Shown here piece after piece: positions 39,001 to 54,000 of a stretch of DNA of 64,000 nucleotides (position 1 is its first letter; each line of letters opens with the position of its first letter). The stretch comes from Nilaparvata lugens (taxonomy: Eukaryota; Arthropoda; Insecta; Hemiptera; Delphacidae), in the NCBI RefSeq assembly GCF_014356525.2, contig NC_052505.1:6485171-6549170 (forward strand), in the 5' to 3' direction. The notes beneath the pieces were generated by a model, which was not told where the DNA came from, ran no database searches, and worked only from the letters and a program-made list of their open reading frames with translations. The position numbers were made by a program, and so were the translations under genes.

Positions 39001-42000
39001 GATTAATTTCGAATCCTGTTTTTTTTCAGATTAATATAGCAGTGCAATGTTTAAGTACGGACTTCAGCAGTCAAAAAGGTGTTAAGGTGAGTAATCTCAA
39101 GAATTTTCTAAAAAAAATTGTCATTTGATTCATTCTGGTTTGTTCTCTTGAAGATTGAAAAACTATTGCAAGTCGTTTTTCATCACCATGAAAGGAACTT
39201 TTGTTAATAATTAGGTAGAAATAGAATAGCAATAAGGAATTTACATTTGAACATACATTTACAATTGAAATACAAGTAATCTAAAGAAATTTTAGCGGAA
39301 TACGTTGAAAAGATCCAAATGAAGTCTTTCCATCAATTTTCAACACTTCAACGATACATTTTATACATTCATAATAATCATTAATTGTAACTTAATTCGA
39401 GCATAGGATGAGGATATGAGTGTAACATTTTTTGAATAGTTGCATGTTAAATAATTGTATCATTCCTGCCTACTTTCATACTGAGGATGACACCAAAAGA
39501 TAGAATGGAAACATAATCTATAGTAATTTTTGCAGATGAAGTATGTCGACCAAATAGTTCAAATATTTCCTTTTGAATATTCATGCTATTTCATCCCGTA
39601 TCTATAATAAACTTGTGTTATCTATTACTCGGCATACACACCCAGTCATTACATGAAAAAGCGTTAATTTAATTGATTAATCTAGCCCACTTTTTCTTGT
39701 AAGTTATTCATAAAAGCGGCGGGACAGCAACGTCTCTGTAAATGCAAATCACGTCGAAGATTTAGTCCATAAAAAGCGGAGATAGGTGGACGAAAACGTC
39801 AACAATATCGCCAAGATAATTCCACCAGCCTCGCTAATGAAGCGAAACACTCAGTTTACGCGCTATTCTGGTGAAAGGCCGCCTGATAACAATCTTTTCG
39901 AGCTTAGTGCTTTTTTGTCCACTTTTTCTGTTTCTTTCTATCTTGTCTAAACGGTACTGGCTTTCTCCTTTGGCCTGTCCAAATCACTTTTCGGTTTTTT
40001 CACCATCCTTTTTCTCCTGGGTGAAGAATCTCCATACATTATCATCGTAGATGCCGGCTCCTTTCCAATCAAGAATTCGTCGTCAAAGATATGTATAAAA
40101 AACAGATTGGCAGTTCATGACGTAGGCGGGATTATATTTATAGTCATGCCATGTCAACAAAAACAGTATATCTGTATTTTGAAGAGAACTGTAGATGCAC
40201 GAGCTATCTCACCTAACGGTCTCAATGTATTTAATCATTTGTGTGTATGTGTTATATGTGTTTACTCGGGGCATTCCTATATTTTATTGCTGCATTAACC
40301 CACGTTGACCATAGCCTCCATAGCGTGTTCTCTCATCGGAGTGGGAGACATAACATGAAATCATGTGCGTTCATCTAAGAAAGCAACACCACTACTGCTC
40401 GAAGAGCTTGGGAACAATTCCCCTATTTATACAACTTGCTAATTACATGCAGTGCTTGCTACAAGAGGAATTAAGATGTAAAGTCAACATTCCTGCTGAG
40501 GGTGTAGGTGTAGTGCATTAGTATCGTGGCTGTTGTTGGTGTCTGCCGTTCTATCACGACAACCGAATGGTATAAAAGTGTAGAGGAAACCGAACGAAAA
40601 CGTTGGCTGAATTGAATAAATTGCTTTTTGTTGTACTTTCAACACTATATTACCAACGTTATCTCCTCTGAAGAAACCATTCAACTTTGAATTGACGCTT
40701 GAAAATTGAAAATAATATTGTTGTTGGATGTGTATTGACGTTGCGTAAAGGTAAAAATTCATTAAAGGATTTCAAACCTTACATAAACCATTGAATGTTG
40801 TAGATAGGTTAATCGGAATATAGACGTACAATATATGGAGGAAGAATAGTGAACTGTGTCTTCCATTGGCCATAACTATAAGTAAAAAGGTACTGATAGA
40901 TTATCAAAATCATGCTCATACTCTGAAAAAAATGGTATATGTTCAATTCCTATTTTTCATAAGCTTTACTTCGCCCTTTTACTTCAACTCGAATATAAAC
41001 CTTGTCCAAATTGATAACGCAGCAACAGTCTTAATTTCCAAGTATTGTTTTTGGTTGAAAAGAAAGTTTGGAATTGAACTGTATGACATCAAAAAATACA
41101 TAAATGATAAATCTGGACAGCATAATTGAGATTGAAAAAAATACAAATATCAAATGAGTTGTATGCCTTGAGTAGAAGAAAATAAGAAATAGACGATGGA
41201 TGTTTTTTGTTGCTGCATTGAGCCTGAGGGCACTGGGGAGAGTTCATGCATATTTCAATTGAGGCGGCCGATTCAAAGAATTCATAAGTTCATACACAGT
41301 TGTTGGGCAGGTCAGTGCAACTTGTAACAGATGGACTCTATGAATATTTAATCGGCGTTGTTTAGTTGGTGTGGAGGGAATTTCAATAAAGGTGAGGGCG
41401 TCTTTCCACCTGGCCTGCTACTCTTCTGACACCCTTGGAGACGTTTCAATGAGTTGTGCGAGAAGAAGAAGAAAACGATCAAGTTCTAGGTTGTAGTAGA
41501 TGAAGAAAAAACAGACCACTAGTAAGTTATGCCTCGCGGATGTAAATCTTTCTAGTTCTTTAGAAAACGCTTCTCTTATCCTAAGCAGTCACATCAAGCT
41601 GCAGGGGATTTATTTACATAGGAGTGGGTGGTGGACTAGTGGACTGACCAGATGAACAGCCGGATTATGAATTATTTCCAGTCTCATTCCTTATGACATT
41701 CATCGTCTGTCGTCTCTTGTTAACGCTTTCTTTCGTTTCTCTCTAGAATAGAGAAGAGAAATAGCATCCACAATATATAATATTCTTTGTATGTTGTGAG
41801 CACATCTGTTCATATCCGAAAACTACACAGCGCAAGCACATATATGAAATACGACACCGTTCGATGAAGGTTTCTGAATTTTAATCTCGATAAGGAATAA
41901 TATTTCGTCTCATCTTATTCATGAAATCGCTCGGCGTTAATAATATAGACGGACACGTTTTATCGTACAACGTCATCTACGTGATTTTCATCTAGGATTA

Positions 42001-45000
42001 AACCCGAAAAAAAACAAATCGCCGAGTTAGCTCGTTAAATGAAGACTGAGATGGAAAGGGAAATTTGATGGATTTTTATTGTAGATGTGATACATCTCAT
42101 ACTTTATTTAAAGTGGTGTCATCCTGAGGCTGATAGTTTTATTACCGTAGAAGGCGTCAGCTAATCTAAGGCTGATTTTAAGTTGAAAGCTGTCATTTTC
42201 TACAGCTTATAGCACATATACGAAGATTAGCAATTATTTCGAATGGTTGGTTATGAGCAGGATTCCTTCATTAATCTCTGACTTTGATACTTATTATAAA
42301 TATCCTAAAAGATGAAACCATCAAGTATGATAGATGAAACAGTATTATATAATTTGTCTTCTCATTGTAAATACTTGTTCAATATTACACATTACTTGTA
42401 GGGAGGCATTATGAATTTGATATTCAAACTAGAAATAATTACTTATCAAATATTGTAAGTATCATCACAATGTTAAATTTTGCTCAAAGCATTTTATTTA
42501 TTTACCGTAATTCAACTTTTGCTCAAAGCATTTTATTTATTTACATGGGAAACCATAGTTCTGTTGGCTAGGTATCTTCCTCTCTCTTTTTTTTCTCTCT
42601 TCTTCAACACACCCAACCACAAAGCCCATGGTTTTTTATATTTGTAGCATTTTATTGTATTTTATTTGTTTTGTAATTCTTTGTCATTTCGTTTTGTCTT
42701 GTTTTGTGTGTTTTAATAAATTGATTGTTTGATTGATTTTACCGTAATTCAACTTTTGCTCTCTCTGTCTGTTTGCCAGGGATTACCACTCCACGTACAA
42801 ATAGACACCTACGAAGACCACAGAGACGGACCAGTCTTCCATAGAGGCTACTGCCAAATTAAGGTTTTCTGCGATAAGGTAAGAAGCCATTTCGCCTGTT
42901 GCTACTTTTAAAAGCATGCTGGATAACACAGAATTATTTGAAAAACAGATTTGAGAGTTTCTCATTGGCGATCAATGAAGCTTTAAATTAAAAACGATGC
43001 GCCCTATGAATACGTTCACCATTTTTTAAATGTGTTTTCTTGCTCCACTGATTCTCACGATGTGTTTTGTTAATTCCATGTTTTGATTTGCACTTCTTTC
43101 ACCACCTGTGGAACGTGCTTCAGTAGAAAACAGGATTGCTACAAACTGATTCTCGATTTTTATGCAACTTACAGGAGTTGAAATTTACTAAGAAAGTTAT
43201 TTTTTTGTTTCTACACCACTCACTATCTTTCGTAATTGCGATATTTTCCGGAAGTTAATCCTTCATCTTAATTTTTCTATCATAAAATACTCAAATAAAA
43301 TACTTCTGGTGGTTCTGGCTGTTATAAGTTACTAATTGAAGAATTAGATATATGGAATGAAACTAGGCCTACTTTAGTTCTACTAGAGGCTTGTTCTCAT
43401 ACTTTTGAAATTTGTAATTTTTCACGAATATGTACCTCTCTTATTTAGTGGCTCTTAACATTTAATGATGTTAACTCACATCAAATTACAGATAATTATT
43501 GTTTGTGAAGTGAACAAGAAAATTAAGAACTTGATTGAACGAGCAGGTTTCAGACGGAATTATGTAAGCTATTGAAGTTCATAATTGATAATTTCTGTGA
43601 TCATTAATTACAGAAATGATTTAAATGATCAATTACAGAAATTTAAATATGAAACTCTTAAACACTGTTTATATCTAATAAAAATACCTATATCTAAAAT
43701 AAAAATGTCTATATCTATAAAAATGTCTATATCTAATCACTTACTCTCACCTTTTTCAAATATCTAATTGGAGCTTTTGTGCGGTGAATTGGGCCACATG
43801 TTTAACAGAACACGTTTTTCCCCAGGAAACAAATCTTCTCTAAAGAGTGTGTTCACTCACATCTTTTTAAAATTGTGACAAGATAATATGATCTCTCCTT
43901 AAAATAAAAATATTCTTTTTCGTTGAATTATCATCGTATCAAGTATCACTAAACCTTTACATTTCATACTTTTGAACTCAGCTATAACTATGTGTTTGTA
44001 ACGGAATTTCTTTTACTGAAAATGTGATTCAGTCACAAAATGATGGTATGCTGATTTGAAGCCAATGTGATAGCTAGGGCGATGCTTGCTGGATGTAACC
44101 TGGCACTTACCATACAAGTGATAGAACAGTAGTGTCTATATAAATAATGCTCTTCTCTAAACATTGACAAAAAGGTCAAAGGCACAATAAAACTACTTCC
44201 TTATTCATCAAGTCAGTCGCTGAAAACTTGGAAGAAGCATTCTGACATTCTTTAGGAGTTGTAATAAGTTTTGTCTTGATGCGGGATATAAAATAAAAAT
44301 ATTCAGACGTAGGCTACCTTTAATATATGGTCGGCACATGGTTTGAATTTGAAAGTGGTCAACAGATGGCTTGGCTAGCGTCATAAATCAAGTTCTGTTG
44401 TCGAATATCTATTTGTTTTCCATAGTTGTCCATCAATGTCTTCTAGTATTTTAAATGTAGAAGTCTTTTTTCTACTTTTAATCAACCACAATCCACTTCC
44501 ATCAATTCATTCATCTAAAAAAAAAATATTTACTAGACATATTACATCAAATAATAAGATATTTTGTTTGAACTCCAAATTCATATTTATGCTGTGATGA
44601 AGTTCCAGCATTAGTTCATATCAGTGTCATCAATCTCTTGTGTTGAGGAAAAGTGTCGAATTCTTTTTGAATTTCGTATAATGTATTTAAACTTTGCTGA
44701 AGCTTGTATTGCTTTTTGATAAAAGAATCACATATATAACAATAAATTTAGATTTGGTAAGCTAATGCTTCGATACAAAATACATCATAACCTTCAAAAA
44801 CGTTGTATTTTTAGTAATTTTTTGTTGTACATAGCCTACCTGGTGTCGATCCTGAAAATAATACTATCTATAGGACCTTATTCTTTTTTGGTTTTAGTTC
44901 GTGTGTCCACTTTCGAGGTTTTTATTCCACTATTCCTTTATTCATGTGATATCGCATATTTCCAATATTATTCTGATCACTGCAACATATTTCTAGCTCT

Positions 45001-48000
45001 TGAATCGTTTGACATTTGAATTAGGACACTTATGATAATAAATTAATTTATTCCAGTAATCTGGGATAGGAAATGATTCGAACCAAACTTCATTTCATTT
45101 ACTTCACTTCATACTTCATTTGGTCCCCAGTTAGTTCTTCCATTCATCACCAGATATCCAATTCATCAATCATTTTCAAAATTGAATCATCTGAATTGAC
45201 TTTTCAAAATTATTGTCTCACAAACCCTCACAAAGTAGTAATATCATGAAATAGGCCTACTTGTACATCTCCCATTGTGCTGGAGTGAACCGAAGTATTG
45301 AAGCTCAGTGCTCCCAATGTATGATTAGAAAAATGACTACATTATTCCTCCTCCGCTGCTACCAATGCAATTAAATCACAGTCGAATCGATTAAAGTAAA
45401 TGCTGGTTTGCAGGGGCATGGTAGGCAGCCATTGCGGCAGCTTTGCACTATCTCTTCTTAGATTCTCTCTTCCATTCTCTCTCTACCTCTCTCTCTTTCT
45501 TTTGCATTTCGATAGTTTATCGCACAATTACCACTTGCATCTGATGGACGATGCATTATTTATACTTTGTATCAGAGATTGCATTAAATAGGAAGGAGGT
45601 GGTAGTATGAAGAGAGTACTCTGTAGAGTTCCAAGGCGCATTACTAACTACTAAATGAAACGTCCTTTGCGGCCTGTTCTCAATTAATGATGGTACCGCT
45701 ATCAATACACGTATTCTGCCATATATTATACTGCATAATTCAAATGCATTGATTAAAATGGGTAACCGCCGTGCAAACTTCTACAAATCATTTGCAATCG
45801 TGTAAAGAAAAATGAGAAAGAGCGCACGTCCATTCATCTCGCTTACAAATAGCTCTACAAATTAATGATTTCACGCACTATTGAGCACCATCGGTATACA
45901 AATAACAGCTTGTTGGATCATCCTCTGGAACTAGGGAACATATATAAACTACGTATTTCCAATTAATGGTTAGAATACAACATATAATCTGTGACGAAAA
46001 CACTTTCAATCAGTAGGTACTATACTAGATAATACTAACAATTTTCATTCAATAGAGCAGAAATTGTGTTGAAACTCACAGTTCTATACTAATTGCATTT
46101 TGGATAATCTCCCTACAATTTTAGAAAAGATCTTATCATACGATCAAAATAATCTACTCCTCGATATTCTAAACAATTTTCATTTAATGTTGTTATATTG
46201 TGTTAAAACTTACAGTTTTATTCTATAATTGAATTTTGGATAATCCTCCTACAATTTTTAAAGAGATCTGATAATACAATCAAATTAATATACTCCTCAA
46301 TACAGAATACTCTATCAAACAGCAAATCGATTTCTGTGGAATCGGATTTTTACTGTTATCCAGATTCATCTTTGTCATCCAATTCTAGATTTTTTTTAAT
46401 GTTACTTTTATGTCCATACTTATATTCTTAATCATATATTGTGTGTTGAATTGTTTTGGAAAGTCAACGATCCTTGGAAAAGAATGTTGCAGAATGAAAA
46501 TTATGAAAAATAAAGATAAGATCTATTGGCTTAGCAGAAGTTCGAGTCAAGAAAAAATAGGCGATCACTACCTTAAGCTGGGTTTTCGTTTGTGCGTGAA
46601 TGCCGTCGTCGACCATGACAGGGTGAGGATCTCAGATTGGGTAGATTTCAATTTGTCTAAATATCCTCAAAGATAATGTTTTAATGGGGAGGTTGAGTTT
46701 ATACTTTTAAATGGCAATATGTTGATATTATTACAAATGTTTGATTCCTTGAATAATAAACACAAATAATGAAAAGTTATTTGATCAGCTGTTTTAGCAC
46801 ACTTGAAGTTTGGACAATATGAATGTCAACAATGCTTGTCGTCGTCGACTGCGGAAATTTACGCACAAACGAAAATTTACCTTTAATTGGATTTAATCCC
46901 TGCTCTGGCAATAATTCATTAGCTATTCTGTTTACCGTGTTATTCTCGAATCTGTACGTAGATTGGAAGAAGGAGCGACTAAGAAAAACGCTTTTGTCTA
47001 CGTTGAGCAAGACAAGAGCGAGAAGAGCATAGAAACAAAATAATCGCAGTTATTAAATGAGTATTAGGCTTAAATGGAATATTAATGGATCCGTCCAATT
47101 GGGATGAATGGCGGACATGTTAATGATCAGTTGTTGGACGTTGTTTTAAAAATCTTCCACGTTTAATTATGATGGCAGAGCACAAGAGAGAATGGAAGAT
47201 GATGGAAAAAGAGGCCACACCCTTTCATCATTAGAATTGCCAGGCGCACTGCTTGGCTGTCCACTCCTCACCAATAATAATCATTACTTCATCATCATCA
47301 TCATCATCCTTATCATCAGTAGAATGAAAATAATCACCGCATTGCTTTTCAAGACTGCTGTAAAAGTTTTTTAAGAGAACACGTGCAAAGGCTGCATATT
47401 TATCACGTTTTGCTTGATTTTGGAAAACTATGAGGAAAATTTGAATGAAGAGACAAAGACTATGAGTAAACTGGTGGCAGATATGAAACCCAATCTTGAA
47501 AGATTGTATTAATAATGGATGGAAAATAGATCGAAATAGACTTTTTGCAATATATATATATAAAACATAATTGGAATATATTTTAAAATAAAAACATTAA
47601 TGGATTGCATAACTGTTGCAAAATAATATCGGGCTATGAATCAATTTCGGAAAGTGACTGTGCAGCTCAAGGTCATGCTGATAGAGTCGTGGCCTTCATA
47701 CTGAGATCATCTAGAAGTCGAAATCAATTAGTATTATCTAGTTCATGGCGCTTCTGAGTGGAAAATGAATGGAATCAATATTAAAATCATTAGAATATCG
47801 ATAAGATGAATATATACATTCAAATTTTTTCTATGTGTGAGAATAAGAAAATAATTCCTTTATGGTATGCAAAGACTTATCTGAAAGTAATTACTTGTGA
47901 GAGAGTAATTCCTTTATGGTAGGAAATCAGTGAAGTAATAAGATTTTCCTATAAATTCACCACATTTTTCGAAGTAGAAAAGTAGGTGAATAAGTTATTG

Positions 48001-51000
48001 GTTATAAATACTGTGTAGATACAACTTCATCAGTTCAGAGTGCTCAAACCACGTTTCTGGAAACTGTTCTGGCGATAAATAAAAAATATTTTGTTATAGA
48101 CAATAAAAAATTGTTGACAGCATGCGATGACTAAGTTCTGGCTGAATGATAATAATATCCGTGTTTCCCAGATTCGTCCAAAACTGAATTCAGTTTGATA
48201 TATGGGTCATTAAAATTTTTATATCGTTTTAGCTCAACTTTTATGTGCATACTAGATGTTTTTAAATCTCTCCATAGAGTAGGGGCTAAACATCCATAAA
48301 TCATGTAACACGGAAAGGTCAGCGAAAAGGTTGCCTTATTCTTTTTTATTGTTATCATCGTTATTAGTATGTACAAAATGTTATCCAAAAAAGGAATAAT
48401 ATTGGCCCACTCAATGCGGCATTGTTTTCGAGTATGTTTGAAGTCAATTGCCTATGGAAATTCTTTTAATATTGGTCCTCACGATTCGATTGAGAAAACG
48501 TCTCTTTCATTATTGGTTCTCTTCCTTTTTCCCCCTTCATATTTTCATATTTAGTCATTCTGTTCTATACTATATTTTGCAGACTCTGCCTCTCCTTCTC
48601 TCTTTCTTTTCATCCATCACTTCTTCTCGTACATAAAAATCTGATCTCTCCTACCATGAAGATTATGAATGTAAGATTTGAATGAAGAGGCAGAGACGAG
48701 TCTCTTTAGAGTATCACATTAGAAGAAGACAGTGAATTGAAGTACGTATCCTCCAAAAATACGAAGAGTGCAGTGTAACGTGATTGCAGAATACCATTCC
48801 AAAAAAGAGGACTGATATGGTTGCATGTGCGTACGTGAATCTGTAGAGTGGAGTCCTCTCTGGAGAGGCGCGTTGCCATGAAACAAGATTAAATCTGGCC
48901 GAAGAGTTGGGTTCCTCGCCTGCCTATTGTCCTCCTATCTTAACATCTCTCCAGTCTCCTCCTACCACTTTTAAAACAGTATTCTCTGGACACTGAGCAT
49001 TGCAATACCATATCATATACATACACTTCCCTTTATAATTTCAGTCGGCTCTCCTAAACAACAACTGAATATTGGACATCCCAAGAGAGTGAAGCTTGCT
49101 CGTATGAGATAAAGCCAACCGAAACAATGCACGATAAAAAACCGATCACCTCCGAATAATATTGAGAAGTTTATGGACAAAAGTGCTTCCCATGTTATTA
49201 GTATTCTCCACATGTGACTCGGATTAACAAGCATATCGTTATCGCTGGGAGAGAAAGTACAGTACCATTTTCAAGAAATCTCTCTGCAACATGGACGTAG
49301 AATAAGCGTTAAGAGATTAGAAATATTCCTTTGAGCGTTTCAGCGCAAAATATTCAACCGTCCTTTACAGAATCATAGAACCGGGATTCGAAAGCAATGA
49401 AACTGAATTACAAATATAAAAAATTTTTCACACATTTTCTCAACAGTTCGTCTAGAATTGGGTACTGGAATAAGTGGAGAAATACGATTTGAACCTTTCT
49501 TTCGAGTTTGCAAGTGTTGAAAACACAATTTCCAGTGTTTAAAATTGTGTTGCAGAAATTGTTTGTTGAAAACAAAAAGTTGTGTTGTTAAAATTGTGTT
49601 GAAAACACTATTTCCAGTGCTGTAAGTTGAGACGGAAAATTTCGTACAGATAATCCATCATCATTAATAATCAATACTCCCCGGCTTTTATGGATGTGAG
49701 AATGATGCATTATATGGAGTAGAACCGAATATAAGATGAATTACGCAACAATAAAATCGATTTATGATTATGCAAATCTTTGACAATAGTATATGAATGC
49801 ATACGACTTGTGTAGGAAGTACAGCACAATACATGATGATTTCAAAGAGAAATATTTATAAATCTAAAGTGCTAATAAAATGTTATGTTTACTTATGTGT
49901 TCACCATAAGCTGCAGTTTAGGGTTGAGCAACCACACGTGATATATTTAATATGTTCAATTGTTGAATGCTCATGTGTGTTTAGCCAAAGTATGTCACCA
50001 TATGCTCGTTTTCGTATATTATTGAACAGATCGTTGAGTCTCTCCCGAACTAAGCACTTGAATTGATTCAAAGCGTTCACTCGTTCGAGTGAGTCAATTT
50101 ATTTTTAATTTAATTTGAAAATAAAGTTAAAAACGATAATAGGTTAGAAAGTAGGCTTGAGAGCTATTACAGCTATCGCTTTCAAGCATCGTTACATTTG
50201 CGATTTCTATAAGCAGAGGCCATTATCTGAGATCGACACCGCAATAAACAATCACCAATACCGATCACGTTTTCGTATTGTACAAAATGTACGCGCACAG
50301 TTATTATTTTGAATTTGAATTCTAGTATACTGTCATGTGTGACAGAAAGAGAGAGAGAAAAAGAGTGAGAGGTGGTGTTGGAGAGTGAGTGTGAGTTGTT
50401 GTTACCTAGTCGTGATTTAATAATATGGCAGAGGCCTTTATCAGACTGTTTTTAAAAGTTCAGCTATGTGATATATTCTATGCTTAAGCTGAGCAATATC
50501 GCCTATTACGCTGAGCTTAACCGATATTATTGGAACACATTCTAATATTCAGATAAAAGCATTTATATTTTAAGGCATATTGAATGGCGTGATATATTAT
50601 CTCTTATTTCAGATTAACTTCAAGCCGATAATGTAGGAATTAACTAATTTCCATTGAATTTTATCTTTTTTGCTTTACATAATACCTATGTTATCGTACT
50701 TGAGATTAGTTCGATAATTTGGCCGTATTTTTGAATGTTCTTTCCAACATGTTACAGCATTTTTATGAGCTTCCAGTCTAATTAATAGCAGCAATAGAAG
50801 AATAGAATTTTCAATTTATTTTATTGAATAGTTCAATGAGGGAAATTAAATAAGTGCTCTTTCATATATATTGCTCTGAAATGCCAATGTGAGTGTTATC
50901 TCATAATAAAAAATCAATATTGTTAGTCCACATAAACTTCATAGTAGTATGTTTTATTGGTATGTTTTATGCAGTTTGGTACGAGTATGAGTATCATTGA

Positions 51001-54000
51001 AGTTGAGTAGACAAGACCATACTAGAATATTCTGTCTTTCAATTATTGAAGTGAGCGAAATTTTTGAGAGCCTGTTGAGTAACGTTGAAATTGATAAATA
51101 ACTTTGGAATGAGATCTAGATAAAATAAAATACCCGGTTAGAAGTTCGATCAATAAAGTCTGAGTCATACTTTATCCATATGTTATTTCAAACCGAATAC
51201 CATGGAAGAAAATTCTAATGCACATACCGGGGAGACAAACATAATTTTCATAACGTAGTACTGTATTTATGCGTTTGTATACTAATAAAATACGTAGAAA
51301 TTGTATTGTTCTTGAGATTTAAAATGACAAGAGAAGTACTCTACAAGATAGTTGTGATACTTCGTAGTGTGGATATTGTATTGGTATGAGGGGAAAAGGA
51401 GATAGTTGTATAAGTTGGTAACACTCTCTCACTGCTCTCTCACGCAGATTCAATTGAAACATTAAACTCATGTTCCTAGATGCATGTGTGTAAACTTGGA
51501 ACAAGTATGGACGTATTTCTGGCTCTGCTTGCAGAAATGCGCATGACTTTGTCAAGGGGTATCGTTGTTGAAAGATAAAATCTCCTGATGGTGATTCTTC
51601 TTGGTTTCTTATTTATTTGCTCCCTTCTCTAGAATCTTTCTCTCTCTTTCACAATGCAAATTTCGCGAGTTGTTATGTTTTTTTCCTCATGGACACTTAT
51701 CACTCCTTCATCCCTCCTCTTCCTCTCTCTCTTTCGCTAACAACATCACCATGTATCTTTCTTAAATACACTAACTTACTCTATCTCTCAGACAATTCAA
51801 GGCTCTTTGAAAAGTCATAACAAAGTTTGTTGACTACTTCTACGTTCAACGTTATCCAACTCCTTATTCTACTACTTTTGATCGTACTGACGAGCAAGTG
51901 ATTTTCACTTATGCCAGTGGTTTCATTTTCATCTCTTGTGCTTTAGTTATTAGTGTTAATTTATACGTAGTTATACTAGATTACGGTACATCTTATTGCA
52001 AACGTTTGTAGTTTTGTATAGGAAATAAATTTGCATTAAATTGAATTGAAATTGAAGTTGTTCCCGATCTCGTGAATTCTCCAAACCTGTACATCTTTGT
52101 TTACATGCATTACTAGAGACCTAATACCCAAATGAGTTTCTGCTATCATCATCTATGCCAGTATTTGCATTCATTAACATTCTAATTTACACAAATTTGA
52201 GTGCATCCTACGTGATACTCATTTAGCCAATGGTGATTGATGTTTCCATGAGAGATCCAAATGAGCAACGGTAAAACGGGAGCATGCGCGACAATCTCGT
52301 CCAAAGTTGATGTTCGGCGAATGATTGGGTTGTGCGCGTGTGCGTGTGTGAATGGAAAAGGCGCGTTCCGTTCAGCTTCCAACACGCAAGCACACGTTAA
52401 ATGACGGCAATTAGCATACCGATTGGACAGCGCAGCACCGCTTAGCCCGGCGGCGGACGTAGCATGGCGTCAATACGCCTCATCTGTATGAATCTGGGTG
52501 AAGGCAAAATGACACCTTTTCCGCGTAATTTTCGTTCGCTACAATATTTTTTAAATATCGAGCGAATTAGTGAAATGAATTGGTGAAGCGGAGAGGGGGA
52601 ATAATAGGTTTGAGCCAGAAAGAGTTGATTGGAATGATTCAACTACGTAACATTTTAGGCTAATTTTGTTTTTGTATGAATCAATAGTATATTATCAAGA
52701 GAGCTTGGTTTTTATTGACGATAAGCTCATACATTTTCAGATTTCTCTCATATAATTCGAAGTTGAAGAAAAATGATCTTCTTTCAAAATAATCCACCCC
52801 AAAATAATGTGATATTTCCAGTAAAACAATGAGGAATTTATCAAGTTTCGGAATACTGCAAAATTTTAATCATGTCTTAATTTTCTGTTACACATCAAGC
52901 ACTCCTCTATATCATTTAGTTAGAATTTATTATTTTACTTGATTCACTCATTCCGAATCAATCCACATATTATTTGAAAAATCCTTAAAACATAGTGAGT
53001 TCTGTTTGTATTTTTGCAGAACATCTTTTATCAGAACAGATGGTAGGTTGTTCACTGTGAGACTGATAAAGCGTCCATTCCAAGTATTTCTTCTCGTTCT
53101 TTTTATCGTTCCTCCCAATTAAAGCGTGTCTTCCTCTTTCGGTTGTTTCCACACCAGAAAAACGTCCATAGGCTTCTGTTTTTGGACTAATGAGCTGTTG
53201 AAAATTGGATGTGTGCGACGATAGCATTGTTGGCAAAGCACAAGAAAAACAGTCTGAGCACTCTTCTTTACAGCAGGACATTCCCTAAATAAGGCAATGC
53301 CTTTGTTAGCTGTACATGACACTGAAGTTCTCATTACTTCTGGACTCTCCGAGCTCTTGCCACTCGGGAGATAAGAAAGAGCTCACTTCCTCCAATTTTC
53401 TTCGCTGTCATTGATTGGATTCATTGTATATGGAATTAATACGTCGTTATCGCTAACTCAAAACTTGATCAAAATATCATAGAGATCTAGTTAGGCCTTT
53501 GCATTCCTATATTTTTTTAAATATATGTTTTTGTCTCTCATCTTTCTGGAATAAACATATAATTGTTTCTGGAATAAACACATAATTTTTTCTTGAATAA
53601 ACACATGAAAGGAATCTGCATCTGAATTCTCATTATAAAGTGCAAATAGGAGACATTTATCTTTGTATCTATTCTATTCTCTTCTACTCCTTCTCCTTTC
53701 CTAATTTGCTCTCAACTCTCCATTCTTGCCCATCAATACACACTTATTGATCCGTGTAAAAAAATAAAACAAACTGATCATCAATAACTAAAAACTCACT
53801 TGATCTTAGTTCATCAATCTCATGAAGTTTTCTCCTCTCATTTATCTAGTCCTGAATAACTTGCTCTTTGTCTCTTAATATTCTGATTTCCTCAAACCTC
53901 CCTACATCTTGATCGCAGAAGAGTTTCAATAATTAAGGCGCGAAGAAGTCGTGTTTTGTTAATTGGCGAAGAGAGGTTGCCAGGAGAGAAAGAGTATACG

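Noticed and set aside
49380..51140. Scattered AACCGGG/CCCGGTT words as Grainyhead autoregulatory sites
   Set aside because: Single near matches to the AACCGGTT-type motif are expected by chance in 64 kb; no cluster is present.
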